Below, one piece after another: positions 18,598 through 25,822 of a DNA stretch of 64,000 bases (its first letter is position 1; each line of letters starts with the position of its first letter). The stretch spans positions 62,001-126,000 of the forward strand of contig CAZSSH010000002.1 in assembly GCA_964609825.1 (NCBI GenBank). Direction: 5' to 3'. The translations under genes were made by a program, and so were the position numbers. This DNA comes from CAZSSH01 sp964609825. Lineage in GTDB: Bacteria; Verrucomicrobiota; Lentisphaeria; Victivallales; Victivallaceae. Under the pieces are notes generated by a model. That model made no database searches and was not told the origin of the DNA. It worked only from the letters and a program-made list of their open reading frames with translations.

Positions 18598-19632
18598 TCA
18601 GTAGCGCGTGCGATTGGCGATTTTGACCAAAACCAACATCACCGGCACCTCTACCAACACCCCGACGATGGTCGCCAGCGCCACCGGCGATGCCGCGCCA
18701 AAAACCGCAATCGCCACCGCCACCGAAAGTTCAAAAAAGTTGGAAGCACCGATCATCCCGGCGGGCGCGGCGACATTGTGCGGCAATTTTAGCCAGCGGC
18801 AAGGCCAATACGCGGCAAAAAAGATCAAAAAGGTCTGCAAAGTGAGCGGCACAGCGATCAACAAAATATGCAGCGGATTGCCGAGGATGACTTCCCCTTG
18901 AAACGAAAAGATTATCACCAAAGTAAGCAAGAGCCCGGCAATGGTGATATGATTAAACTTGGGAAGAAAAACCTCGCTGAAATATTGGATGCCGCGAAGC
19001 TTGATTACTTGATGCCGGGTAATCACTCCCCCCGCAAGCGGGATCACCACAAACAGCAGCACCGACCAAATCAACGTGGTCCACGGCACCGAGACATCCG
19101 AAATCCCCAGCAAAAATTTGACGATCGGGATAAAGGCGACCAAAATAATCAAATCGTTGGTCGCGACTTGCACCACCGTGTAGGCGGGATTGCCTTTGGT
19201 CAAATGACTCCAGACAAACACCATCGCCGTACAGGGTGCCGCCCCAAGGAGCACCGCTCCGGCGAGATAATCTCGCGCCAAATCGGGCGCGATCCACGGT
19301 TTAAAAATCACCATAAAAAATAGCGCCGCAATCGCATACATGGTAAAGGGTTTGATCAACCAGTTGACCACCCACGTGACGTAGAGCCCGCGCGGATTTT
19401 TACCGACGTCGCGGATGCTCTCAAAGTCAACCTTCATCATCATCGGATAAATCATCAGCCAAATCAATACCGCAATCGGGATGGAAATTTGCTCGTACTC
19501 AAACTTGCCCAAAAATGCGGGGATGCCGGGCAAAAATTTGCCGACAAGCACCCCGGCGACCATACATAAAATCACCCAAATTGTCAAATACTTCTCAAAA
19601 AAGCCGATGCCGGAATCTTCTTTATTACCCAT
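18598..19632 (-). CDS. acr3: ACR3-family arsenite efflux transporter
   Basis: A 344-aa membrane protein with about ten hydrophobic spans. The ACR3 signature with its essential Cys is in 'LLGAAPCTAMVFVWSHLT', and 'NDLIILVAFIPIVKFLLG' and 'EVFLPKFNHITIAGLLLTL' are also typical. It exports As(III) from the cytoplasm using the proton motive force. It is the last gene of the ArsR-ArsC-ArsC-CMD-methyltransferase unit, 30 bp after the methyltransferase. The arsenate reductases upstream would supply its substrate. Expression should follow the ArsR at 22.3 kb. Confidence 0.95.
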   Translation of the reverse strand: MGNKEDSGIGFFEKYLTIWVILCMVAGVLVGKFLPGIPAFLGKFEYEQISIPIAVLIWLMIYPMMMKVDFESIRDVGKNPRGLYVTWVVNWLIKPFTMYAIAALFFMVIFKPWIAPDLARDYLAGAVLLGAAPCTAMVFVWSHLTKGNPAYTVVQVATNDLIILVAFIPIVKFLLGISDVSVPWTTLIWSVLLFVVIPLAGGVITRHQVIKLRGIQYFSEVFLPKFNHITIAGLLLTLVIIFSFQGEVILGNPLHILLIAVPLTLQTFLIFFAAYWPCRWLKLPHNVAAPAGMIGASNFFELSVAVAIAVFGAASPVALATIVGVLVEVPVMLVLVKIANRTRY

Positions 19633-19662
19633 AACTTCTCCTTTGTCGTAAATTAATCCAAA

Positions 19663-20535
19663 TTATGATTGTTTGATCGCCGTCAGTACCGCCAGCGGCA
19701 ACGTCAGCGTCACCGCGGCGTCAGCATTCAAGAGGGGGCGCTTCAAAATCCCGTACCACTCTCTTTTAACCGCATCTTTCCCCCGCGAGCTCAGCAAGTG
19801 CGAGTGGTAAAAAAACGGCAGCAGCCGCGCCGCCAACACTGCCGGCTCATCATGCAAAGCCACGTCCACCTCATCCCAGCGCAAATCTTGCGAAAATGAC
19901 TCATTCCCCGCAAAAACCCGCCGGATTTCCTCAATACTTCCCATCGCCGCATCGCCCAATGGCACGCGGTCGGCCGCAGGGACTTCCCGCTCCAACTGAG
20001 TGGCCAATGCACGGCGAATTTGCATAAAAAGCGGGTCCCCGGCGGCCGGAGACGGAATCATCGCGACCAAAATGCCGCCTGGCCGAAGCACGCGCGCAAT
20101 TTCAGCAATCACCGGAGCAACCGGGGAAAACAACATCAATGCCATATGACAAAATACCGCGTCTACCGCCTCATCCGGCAATGGCAAATCCGCCGCCGCC
20201 GCACACAAGAGCTGGACATTGCCGGCAGTTGACAACCGTCGGTGCGCCAAATCAAGTTCGCCTTGACTCAAATCGACGCCGATCACCCGGCCGGATGACC
20301 CTACCCGGCTTGCCAGCAGCTCCGTCAGACAACCGCTGCCGCAAGCCAGATCAAGGACGGTATTACCGGCAAGCAATCCGGCCGCATCGTGCAAAATTTC
20401 GTAGCTCGACCGGCCGTCCGCCGTGCGCGCACCGGCGAGAATGCTCTCGGTCACCCCCGGCACCGCCTCATGGACGGACAAAATCAGTCGGAGGGCAGGC
20501 GGAAAATCTGCCGTTATTTGGGATATTTTACTCAT
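19663..20535 (-). CDS. Class I SAM-dependent methyltransferase in the ars operon
   Basis: A 290-aa Rossmann-fold methyltransferase with motif I 'TVLDLACGSGCLTELLA', an acidic residue after beta-2 ('VIGVDLSQGEL') and 'VLRPGGILVAMIPSP'. The start at 20535 overlaps the stop of the CMD-family gene by ATGA, so it is translationally coupled. ArsM arsenite methyltransferases carry three or four spaced Cys including C-terminal ones; this protein's Cys lie only in the first half, so it does not look like standard ArsM. Operon position suggests a role with arsenic, but the substrate is unknown. Confidence 0.7.
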   Translation of the reverse strand: MSKISQITADFPPALRLILSVHEAVPGVTESILAGARTADGRSSYEILHDAAGLLAGNTVLDLACGSGCLTELLASRVGSSGRVIGVDLSQGELDLAHRRLSTAGNVQLLCAAAADLPLPDEAVDAVFCHMALMLFSPVAPVIAEIARVLRPGGILVAMIPSPAAGDPLFMQIRRALATQLEREVPAADRVPLGDAAMGSIEEIRRVFAGNESFSQDLRWDEVDVALHDEPAVLAARLLPFFYHSHLLSSRGKDAVKREWYGILKRPLLNADAAVTLTLPLAVLTAIKQS

Positions 20536-20975
20536 TTTTTGCCGCAACTCTTTGAATGCTCCGGAGGACGGCAGCACGAGCTGTCGGGGATACCCCCGCC
20601 CAACGACTCGCGAACAAATTTATGCATAGCCGCGGCCGCACCCCGTTGCAAAGATTCCCCGATCGCCACCGCCGCCTTGATATCATTTTCTGAGACGCCA
20701 AGCTCCCGGGCACGGCTGACATGATAACTCAAGCACGGCTGACAATGCGCCGTAATCGCAGCACCGATGGCGATCAATTCCTGTATTTGCTCACTCTTTC
20801 CGCTTAAAATGCCACCCTGATCCGCGGTCAAAAATGCGGTTTTACCCAAATCTTGTTTCTCCGCATTACAGGTGTCACCCCCGCCGCAACAGGCCCCGCC
20901 AATCACTTTTGAGGTAGACTTTACGGTCTTGGCAATTGCCGGGATCCCATTTGTTTTTTTGCTTTTTTCAGTCAT
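20532..20975 (-). CDS. Carboxymuconolactone decarboxylase (AhpD-like) family protein with Cys-rich tails
   Basis: A 147-aa protein with an AhpD/CMD core: 'AAITAHCQPCLSYHVSRAR' holds the CxxC redox pair and downstream His. Cys clusters flank the core, 'GGACCGGGDTC' near the N-terminus and 'SSCCRPPEHSKSCGKK' at the end, which could bind As(III) or another thiophilic ion. Members occur in ars operons, but their chemistry is not established. The start at 20975 has an AGAGAAG site. It overlaps the methyltransferase start by ATGA and follows arsC by 56 bp. Confidence 0.75.
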   Translation of the reverse strand: MTEKSKKTNGIPAIAKTVKSTSKVIGGACCGGGDTCNAEKQDLGKTAFLTADQGGILSGKSEQIQELIAIGAAITAHCQPCLSYHVSRARELGVSENDIKAAVAIGESLQRGAAAAMHKFVRESLGGGIPDSSCCRPPEHSKSCGKK

Positions 20976-21031
20976 TTTAACTTCTCTCTTTCCGTCCGCA
21001 CCATTGGAACGATGAAACCAATTAACCTCAA

Positions 21032-21466
21032 TCAGGACTGCAACGCCTCCGGGAGTTTGGCAACAAAGGCCTTGATCTCGTCGCGGACGCGCCGGTAAAC
21101 GTTGAGTTTCTCCTCTTCGGAGAGACAAACCTGTGCCAATTTCGGCGGATCGTCAAAGCCGACATGCACCACCGTGGTCTTGCCCAAAAACACCGGACAG
21201 CTCTCATGCGCATGACCGCACACGGTGACCACATAATCAAAACGAATGTTGCCCAACTCCGTCAAAAGCTTGGAGTGCTGCTTGGTAATATCGACCCCCG
21301 CCTCGGCCATGACTTTGACCGCGTAGGGATTCATCCCGTGCTTTTCGATCCCGGCGGAGTAGGGCTCAATGACATCGCTTTTCAGCGCATGCGCCCACCC
21401 CTCGGCCATCTGACTGCGGCAACTGTTGCCGGTACACAGAAACAATACGTTTAATTTTTTACTCAT
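21032..21466 (-). CDS. arsC: Arsenate reductase, LMW-phosphatase type
   Basis: A 144-aa enzyme reducing arsenate to arsenite with thioredoxin or a similar thiol donor. The P-loop 'FLCTGNSCRSQMAEGW' provides the first catalytic Cys. The resolving pair is present in 'VTVCGHAHESCPVF', matching Cys82/Cys89 of the Staphylococcus-type enzyme, so the full three-Cys relay is intact. It is one of two such genes in tandem; the other is 21 bp upstream. Both feed ACR3. Confidence 0.94.
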   Translation of the reverse strand: MSKKLNVLFLCTGNSCRSQMAEGWAHALKSDVIEPYSAGIEKHGMNPYAVKVMAEAGVDITKQHSKLLTELGNIRFDYVVTVCGHAHESCPVFLGKTTVVHVGFDDPPKLAQVCLSEEEKLNVYRRVRDEIKAFVAKLPEALQS

Positions 21467-21487
21467 TTATGATTTTTCCCTTATGTA

Positions 21488-21943
21488 CTATTTCAGGTTT
21501 TGATTTTGGTTTCGATATTCATCAAGCCAAGTTTTTACCTTGTCCTCAATGCGGTCACGGACTTCCCGAAACGCCTCGACTTGTTCTCGTCCACTTCCTT
21601 CAACTGTGCTTGGATCAGGGAACGGCCAGGATAAACTCTGCCTTGAAGACATCGGAAAAATATGCGGACATTTCTGTTCCATTTGTTCGCAAACAAAAAT
21701 AACATGGGTGAAAATATTTTTGCCCAGATATTCTCGGACTGATTTTGACTGCTTCCCTGAAATGTCAATTCCTGCTTCTCTCATCACTTGTATGCTTAAC
21801 GGGTGAATCGGGTGAGGTTCAAGACCGGCACTGTATACTTCAAATTCATCCGGCGCGTATTTTTGGAAAAACGCTTCGACCATCTGGCTCCGGCATGAAT
21901 TGCCGGAACATAAAATTAATATTTTCGGTTTATTATCCGTCAT
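21488..21943 (-). CDS. arsC: Second LMW-phosphatase-type arsenate reductase
   Basis: A 151-aa paralogue of the downstream arsC. It keeps the P-loop 'LCSGNSCRSQMVEAFF' and a resolving Cys pair in 'FVCEQMEQKCPHIFP'. The rest is quite diverged from the neighbour and less GC-rich, so the pair does not look like a recent tandem copy. It may have been brought in separately or be tuned to a different thiol donor. It lies 26 bp after arsR. Confidence 0.88.
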   Translation of the reverse strand: MTDNKPKILILCSGNSCRSQMVEAFFQKYAPDEFEVYSAGLEPHPIHPLSIQVMREAGIDISGKQSKSVREYLGKNIFTHVIFVCEQMEQKCPHIFPMSSRQSLSWPFPDPSTVEGSGREQVEAFREVRDRIEDKVKTWLDEYRNQNQNLK

Positions 21944-21969
21944 GTTTTCCCTCCTGATATTTAATTAAT

Positions 21970-22326
21970 TCAGCACTTTTTACAACAAGGCTCGATTTTG
22001 TCGGAATCAGTTTCATTGAAACAAACTTTATCTTTTTTTACCGTCAAATCATTTTCCAAATTGACAACCAGCCATCGGATGATTTCTGTCGCGGCAGGAT
22101 TGGAATCTGCATCGGTCAGACGATAATAAGTCCATTTTCCGGCTCTGCGTGCCGCCACCAACTCCGCCTGTTTCAAAATCGACATATGCTTGGACACCGT
22201 GGAGGGCGCCAACTGTAAATTTTCAATGAGCTGGCAAACGCACATTTCCCCGTTTTTTAAAAGCATTAATGCCTGCAACCGATTGGCGTCCGACAACGCT
22301 TTTGCAATGTTTAAAATCAGTTTCAT
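21970..22326 (-). CDS. arsR: ArsR-family repressor of the inorganic-arsenic operon
   Basis: A 118-aa winged-helix repressor with 'NRLQALMLLKNGEMCVCQLI' (the metal-sensing CxC in the alpha3 box) and 'QLAPSTVSKHMSILKQAELV' (recognition helix). The extra Cys-rich tail 'EPCCKKC' may add to As(III)/Sb(III) sensing. Three ATG codons are in a row; the third at 22326 has the best spacing to AAGGA. It is the first gene of the operon ending with acr3. On binding arsenite it should leave the operator just upstream. Confidence 0.93.
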   Translation of the reverse strand: MKLILNIAKALSDANRLQALMLLKNGEMCVCQLIENLQLAPSTVSKHMSILKQAELVAARRAGKWTYYRLTDADSNPAATEIIRWLVVNLENDLTVKKDKVCFNETDSDKIEPCCKKC

Positions 22327-22339
22327 CATCATCCTTTTT

Positions 22340-22392
22340 ATTTCGTCAATTCGCCATATAACGAAATATATATCAAGTCAAGTATAAATCAA
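22340..22392 (-). promoter_or_regulatory. arsR promoter and probable operator
   Basis: On the minus strand, TTGATT (22387-22392) and TATATT (22365-22370) are spaced by 16 bp. An inverted repeat ATTTCGT (22340-22346) / ACGAAAT (22361-22367) overlaps the -10 box, as expected for ArsR autoregulation. Confidence 0.55.
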
Positions 22393-22467
22393 GCGAACTA
22401 ATGTCAATATAACAAGATCTCACAATATTTTAACAAACAACAGAACGCAAAGCGGCAATCCCGATGC

Positions 22468-23163
22468 TTACCACAATGGGATTTGCCAACTGATCGTCAG
22501 CGTCATCCAAAGACCAATGACTAAAAACACCCCGGCGGTAATCCGCCGTGCCCAAAGTTCGATTTTCGCCAACCGATGACAGATTTTACCCACCTGATTG
22601 GCGGCAAACGCCAGCAAAAACGCAAACACCAGTACCGGAATGCCGCCTGCGAGCCCAAACAATCCCGGCAGCATCCACAAAGAGTGGTTTTTGACCGCCA
22701 ACGGCAGTAAACTGCCGAAAAACAGCGCCGCCGAAGTCGGGCAAAAGCTCAGGGCAAACACAACTCCCAGTAAAAATGCACCTGTTACCCCAAGTTTCTC
22801 AACGTGTTTTTGCATCGTATTGCTCACCGTGATGCCGGACCAGTTGAGTTTGAGCCAATCCAAGAGCACCATCGCAATGAGGATCAGCAACGGCCCCATC
22901 AACAGATTCATATACTTTTGGAGCGCATGCGATAATTCCGATGCGGCGGAGAGCCCGCCGACCAAAATCACCCCCAACACCGCAAATGTGAGCGTCCGCC
23001 CCAAGGCATACAGCACCCCGGCGGCCAGCACCGCGCCAAAATTGCCGACCTTGCGCGAAATATAACTGATCGCGGCAATATTGGTTGCCAACGGGCACGG
23101 ACTGATCGAGCAAAGCAACCCCAACCAGACCGATGTCGCCAAAGCAACCCCAAATTCATCCAT
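22468..23163 (-). CDS. arsG: ArsG-type (CcdA/DsbD-like) permease
   Basis: A 231-aa membrane protein with six hydrophobic spans in the CcdA/DsbD transmembrane arrangement. Cys lie in 'GLLCSISPCPLATNIAAI' and 'ALSFCPTSAALFFGSLLPLA'. In several anaerobes a protein of this type sits beside ArsF-, DGC- and ArsP-type genes and is annotated as an ArsG-family efflux permease for aromatic aminoarsenicals; that neighbourhood is reproduced here. An electron-carrying role like CcdA is an alternative reading. ATG 23163 is preferred over an upstream GTG because of AAAGG spacing. It is last in the second ars unit. Confidence 0.75.
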   Translation of the reverse strand: MDEFGVALATSVWLGLLCSISPCPLATNIAAISYISRKVGNFGAVLAAGVLYALGRTLTFAVLGVILVGGLSAASELSHALQKYMNLLMGPLLILIAMVLLDWLKLNWSGITVSNTMQKHVEKLGVTGAFLLGVVFALSFCPTSAALFFGSLLPLAVKNHSLWMLPGLFGLAGGIPVLVFAFLLAFAANQVGKICHRLAKIELWARRITAGVFLVIGLWMTLTISWQIPLW

Positions 23164-23172
23164 CGTCACCTT

Positions 23173-23544
23173 TTACTCCAAAAGCTTTTTGCCCGCAGCC
23201 GCCACCTCGGCGATCCGCTCGGGAGTGACTTCGGTTTGACCTTTTTGACATCCGAGCTCCCAGAGCTTGAGGTGCTTGACCTTGCCGATCCCGGCCTGAT
23301 CAAGCGAAGCTTTGACGCACTCAAGCGGGCAGCCGTCAATCGCCAAAATCGTTTCGGCGGCCTGCGTTGTTGCCATAATCCCCGGCACGCGCCCGCCGAC
23401 GCCGACGATGCAAAACATCTTGCCCGCGCCCTCCCGATTGAGTTTACGCGCAACCTGATCTGCCAAATTGCCGACGTCGGCGGCCCCGCTGCAGGCAAAA
23501 ATAAGCTTGGCGCCGCCGGTACAACTGCATGATTTCTTTTCCAT
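23173..23544 (-). CDS. DGC-domain putative zinc-binding protein
   Basis: A 123-aa protein named for the 'IDGCPLECVKASL' motif of the DGC family. Other Cys include 'KSCSCTGGAKLIFACSG' at the N-terminus, which gives a likely metal-binding set. Genes of this family often sit with arsenical and redox genes; the role is unknown but may be metal or arsenic handling. Its ATG overlaps the upstream stop (TAATG), with GGAGG nine bases before the start. It lies 9 bp before arsG. Confidence 0.8.
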   Translation of the reverse strand: MEKKSCSCTGGAKLIFACSGAADVGNLADQVARKLNREGAGKMFCIVGVGGRVPGIMATTQAAETILAIDGCPLECVKASLDQAGIGKVKHLKLWELGCQKGQTEVTPERIAEVAAAGKKLLE

Positions 23545-24332
23545 TATTTTTCCTCCATCATTTTTACCGCGCCGTCTTGGACATAAGCGGTGAATTTTGC
23601 CGGATCTCCGACCAGGGTCCAAACATCGTCAAATTTCTCAAACTTGCCGTTTTTACTCATCACCACACTGCGGACAGTCAAATCAAAATCCCGGATAAAA
23701 TGCTCATTGTCCGGCGCCTCGACGTTGACCGAAGTAAAGATAACCGCGCCGTCGGCCAACTCTTTGGCAAATTTGCCGGAAATCGCCTGTTTGGTCAACT
23801 CCTCAATTTTATTGCAGGTCATACAGCGCTTGGTCCCGTGGAAATAATAGACGGTCAAAGGATCGGATTTTTGGGCAATTGCGACCTGGGCGACTGCCGG
23901 AGCGGGAGTTCCCTTGCTCCCAAGCTCCCGATATATGACATAAGCGATACTGACAATGGCAAACAGCAATAACAACACGGTCAACATTTTTTTGATTCCG
24001 CCGCCGCAATTGCAACTGCACCCGCCCGACTCCGGTGCGGGCACGCCCTCCGCCATCGCTCCGCAGCAGCAGCCGGAACCGCACCCGCAGCCTTCGGCCT
24101 GAGGACTCAACAATTTGACGATCTCCTCTTTGCTCATAACTTTGCCCGAGCTGACAACTTTACCGTCCACCACCAACGCCGGGGTGGTCATCACCCCCAA
24201 AGCGATAATTTGATCCATGTCTTCGACTTTTTCAATTTCGCAATCGAGTTTGAGATCACTGACCGCGCTTTGCACGTTTTGCGCAAGGTTACCGCATTTG
24301 GCACATCCGGTGCCGGCAATTTGAATTTTCAT
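23544..24332 (-). CDS. arsF: Thioredoxin-fold / ArsF-like fusion membrane protein
   Basis: A 262-aa protein with four parts. Residues 1-75 form a small thioredoxin-like domain with CxxC ('GTGCAKCGN') and cis-Pro ('VMTTPALVVDG'). Residues 80-110 are a linker extremely rich in Cys and Gly ('GCGCGSGCCCG', 'GGCSCNCGGG'). One membrane span follows ('MLTVLLLLFAIVSIAYVIY'). The C-terminal domain resembles ArsF, a nitroreductase-partner family, with 'YYFHGTKRCMTCNKIEEL'. The two end domains are usually separate genes in this operon type, so the fusion is notable. It may deliver electrons across the membrane to ArsG/ArsP-linked steps. It sits 3 bp after arsP. Confidence 0.8.
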   Translation of the reverse strand: MKIQIAGTGCAKCGNLAQNVQSAVSDLKLDCEIEKVEDMDQIIALGVMTTPALVVDGKVVSSGKVMSKEEIVKLLSPQAEGCGCGSGCCCGAMAEGVPAPESGGCSCNCGGGIKKMLTVLLLLFAIVSIAYVIYRELGSKGTPAPAVAQVAIAQKSDPLTVYYFHGTKRCMTCNKIEELTKQAISGKFAKELADGAVIFTSVNVEAPDNEHFIRDFDLTVRSVVMSKNGKFEKFDDVWTLVGDPAKFTAYVQDGAVKMMEEK

Positions 24333-24335
24333 AGT

Positions 24336-25313
24336 TCACCTGAGGTTAATAAAGTTTAAAAACCAGCCGCATAAGGTGAAAAAAATCAGCAAATATACGG
24401 CAAAGACCACTAACATTTTAATCGTCATCACTTTTTTGAGCATGATGAATTCGGGCAGACTTGCCGCCGCGGTGGCGAGCATAAAGGCAAACGCCGTCCC
24501 CACGGGCAGCCCTTTTTGGATCAACGCCCCGACCACCGGGATCACCCCCGTGGCATTGGCGTAAGTCGGAATGCCGATCGCCACCGCCAACGGCACCGTC
24601 CACCACTGGCCGTTGCCCAGATACCCGGCGATGAAGTCATCCGGCACAAATCCGTGCAACCCCGCCCCCAAGGCAATCCCGCCAATCACCCACGGCCAAA
24701 TCGAGCGCAAAATGTCCAAAACTTCATTTTTGGCAAAAATATGCCGGTCACGCCAGCTGATTGGGGGCGACGCCTCCACACTTTGCGCTTGACAGCAGCA
24801 CGGTTTGGCCGGAGACGCCAAAGGAAGCAGCCAGCGCTGCGCGCCGACGGCGTCAAAAAAGATCCCGCCCAGAAACCCGGCCCCCATGCCAAAGAGGACG
24901 TAGACGGCGGTCAAATCCCAGCCGACCATGCCGCCCAGCATGGCGACCGCCGCCTCGTTGACCATCGGCGATGTAATTAAGAACGCCATTGAGATCCCCA
25001 CCGGAATCCCGGCGGCGGTGAATCCCAAAAAGATCGGAATACTCGAGCACGAGCAAAACGGCGTCACCGCTCCCAGCAAAGCCGCCAAAAAATACCCGGC
25101 AAAACGGTTGCGTCCGACCAGAAACGCTCTGATTTTCTCCACCGGGAGATTGCTGCGAATTAAGCCAATCACGTAAATCATCACTGCCAGCAACACAAAA
25201 ATTTTGACCGTGTCCTCAACAAAAAAATGGACACCGTCCCCCCATTTGGACGCCGGGTCCAACCCCAGCAGCCGGTAGGTGACCGCATCCGCCAATTTGG
25301 TAAAAATATCCAT
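24336..25313 (-). CDS. arsP: ArsP/DUF318-type permease for organoarsenicals
   Basis: A 325-aa permease with about eight spans. The family signature 'AVTPFCSCSSIPIFLGF' holds the paired Cys thought to bind trivalent arsenic, and 'TSPMVNEAAVAML' and 'GIPTYANATGVIPVV' are also typical. A loop with 'KPCCCQAQS' adds three Cys. ArsP members export trivalent organoarsenicals such as methyl- or aromatic arsenite. It follows arsR by about 50 bp and is the first structural gene of the second ars unit. Confidence 0.88.
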   Translation of the reverse strand: MDIFTKLADAVTYRLLGLDPASKWGDGVHFFVEDTVKIFVLLAVMIYVIGLIRSNLPVEKIRAFLVGRNRFAGYFLAALLGAVTPFCSCSSIPIFLGFTAAGIPVGISMAFLITSPMVNEAAVAMLGGMVGWDLTAVYVLFGMGAGFLGGIFFDAVGAQRWLLPLASPAKPCCCQAQSVEASPPISWRDRHIFAKNEVLDILRSIWPWVIGGIALGAGLHGFVPDDFIAGYLGNGQWWTVPLAVAIGIPTYANATGVIPVVGALIQKGLPVGTAFAFMLATAAASLPEFIMLKKVMTIKMLVVFAVYLLIFFTLCGWFLNFINLR

Positions 25314-25364
25314 CTTCCACTCCTATATTTTGCCAAACGACCAAACGTCAGGCAATAAAAAAAA

Positions 25365-25652
25365 TTATCCCCGATCGCTCAAACAATCGATGACCGACAC
25401 AATGCACGGGCAAGTAAGCTGATAAAAAACTTGCTTGCCGCGCTTGTCGTCAATGATGATCCCCGCCTGCTTCAACACCGACAAATGCTGTGAAATGGTG
25501 GAGAAATCCGCGCCCACCGCCTCGACAAACTCGCACACACAGTGTTCGCCGCCGTCGGCAAGTTGCTTCACGATCCACAGCCGCGTCGGGTGCCCCAGCG
25601 CCTTAAAAACTTCGGCCTCTTTTTTGCAGCAATTTTTATCAAACGCTTCCAT
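25365..25652 (-). CDS. arsR: ArsR-family repressor of the organoarsenical operon
   Basis: A 95-aa winged-helix repressor with the metal-sensing CxC in 'GGEHCVCEFVEAV' and the recognition helix 'DFSTISQHLSVLKQAGIIID'. Further Cys pairs are at 'NCCKKEAEVFK' and 'LTCPCIVSVIDC'. It differs strongly from the other ArsR, so the two units can respond to different arsenicals. The start at 25652 has AAGGA ten bases upstream; eight upstream in-frame residues are rejected because they overlap the operator. Confidence 0.92.
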   Translation of the reverse strand: MEAFDKNCCKKEAEVFKALGHPTRLWIVKQLADGGEHCVCEFVEAVGADFSTISQHLSVLKQAGIIIDDKRGKQVFYQLTCPCIVSVIDCLSDRG

Positions 25653-25674
25653 TTTGATCCTTTGGTTATTTGGC

Positions 25675-25702
25675 AATATAACACAATATTATCCGTTTTC
25701 AA
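25675..25702 (-). promoter_or_regulatory. Promoter/operator of the organoarsenical operon
   Basis: Minus-strand TTGAAA (25697-25702), 16-bp spacer, TATATT (25675-25680). An inverted repeat AATAT-N6-ATATT at 25675-25690 covers the -10 and spacer, a usual place for ArsR binding. Confidence 0.55.
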
Positions 25703-25752
25703 GGTTACTCATCAAAAATTAACAAAAAATAATCATTTTAATGATTTCAGAT

Positions 25753-25781
25753 TTGCAAATTCGCCCGACAAAAAGTATATT
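25753..25781 (+). promoter_or_regulatory. Promoter of the sodium:solute symporter gene
   Basis: TTGCAA (25753-25758), 17-bp spacer, TATATT (25776-25781), about 40 bp ahead of the start codon. Confidence 0.6.
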
Positions 25782-25822
25782 GGGCCAAACATTTAACCAA
25801 CCTCATCAGCAAAGGTTATTTC

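Noticed and set aside
19663..20535. ArsM arsenite methyltransferase
   Set aside because: The conserved set of arsenic-binding Cys, including the C-terminal ones, is not visible, so only a generic methyltransferase call is given.
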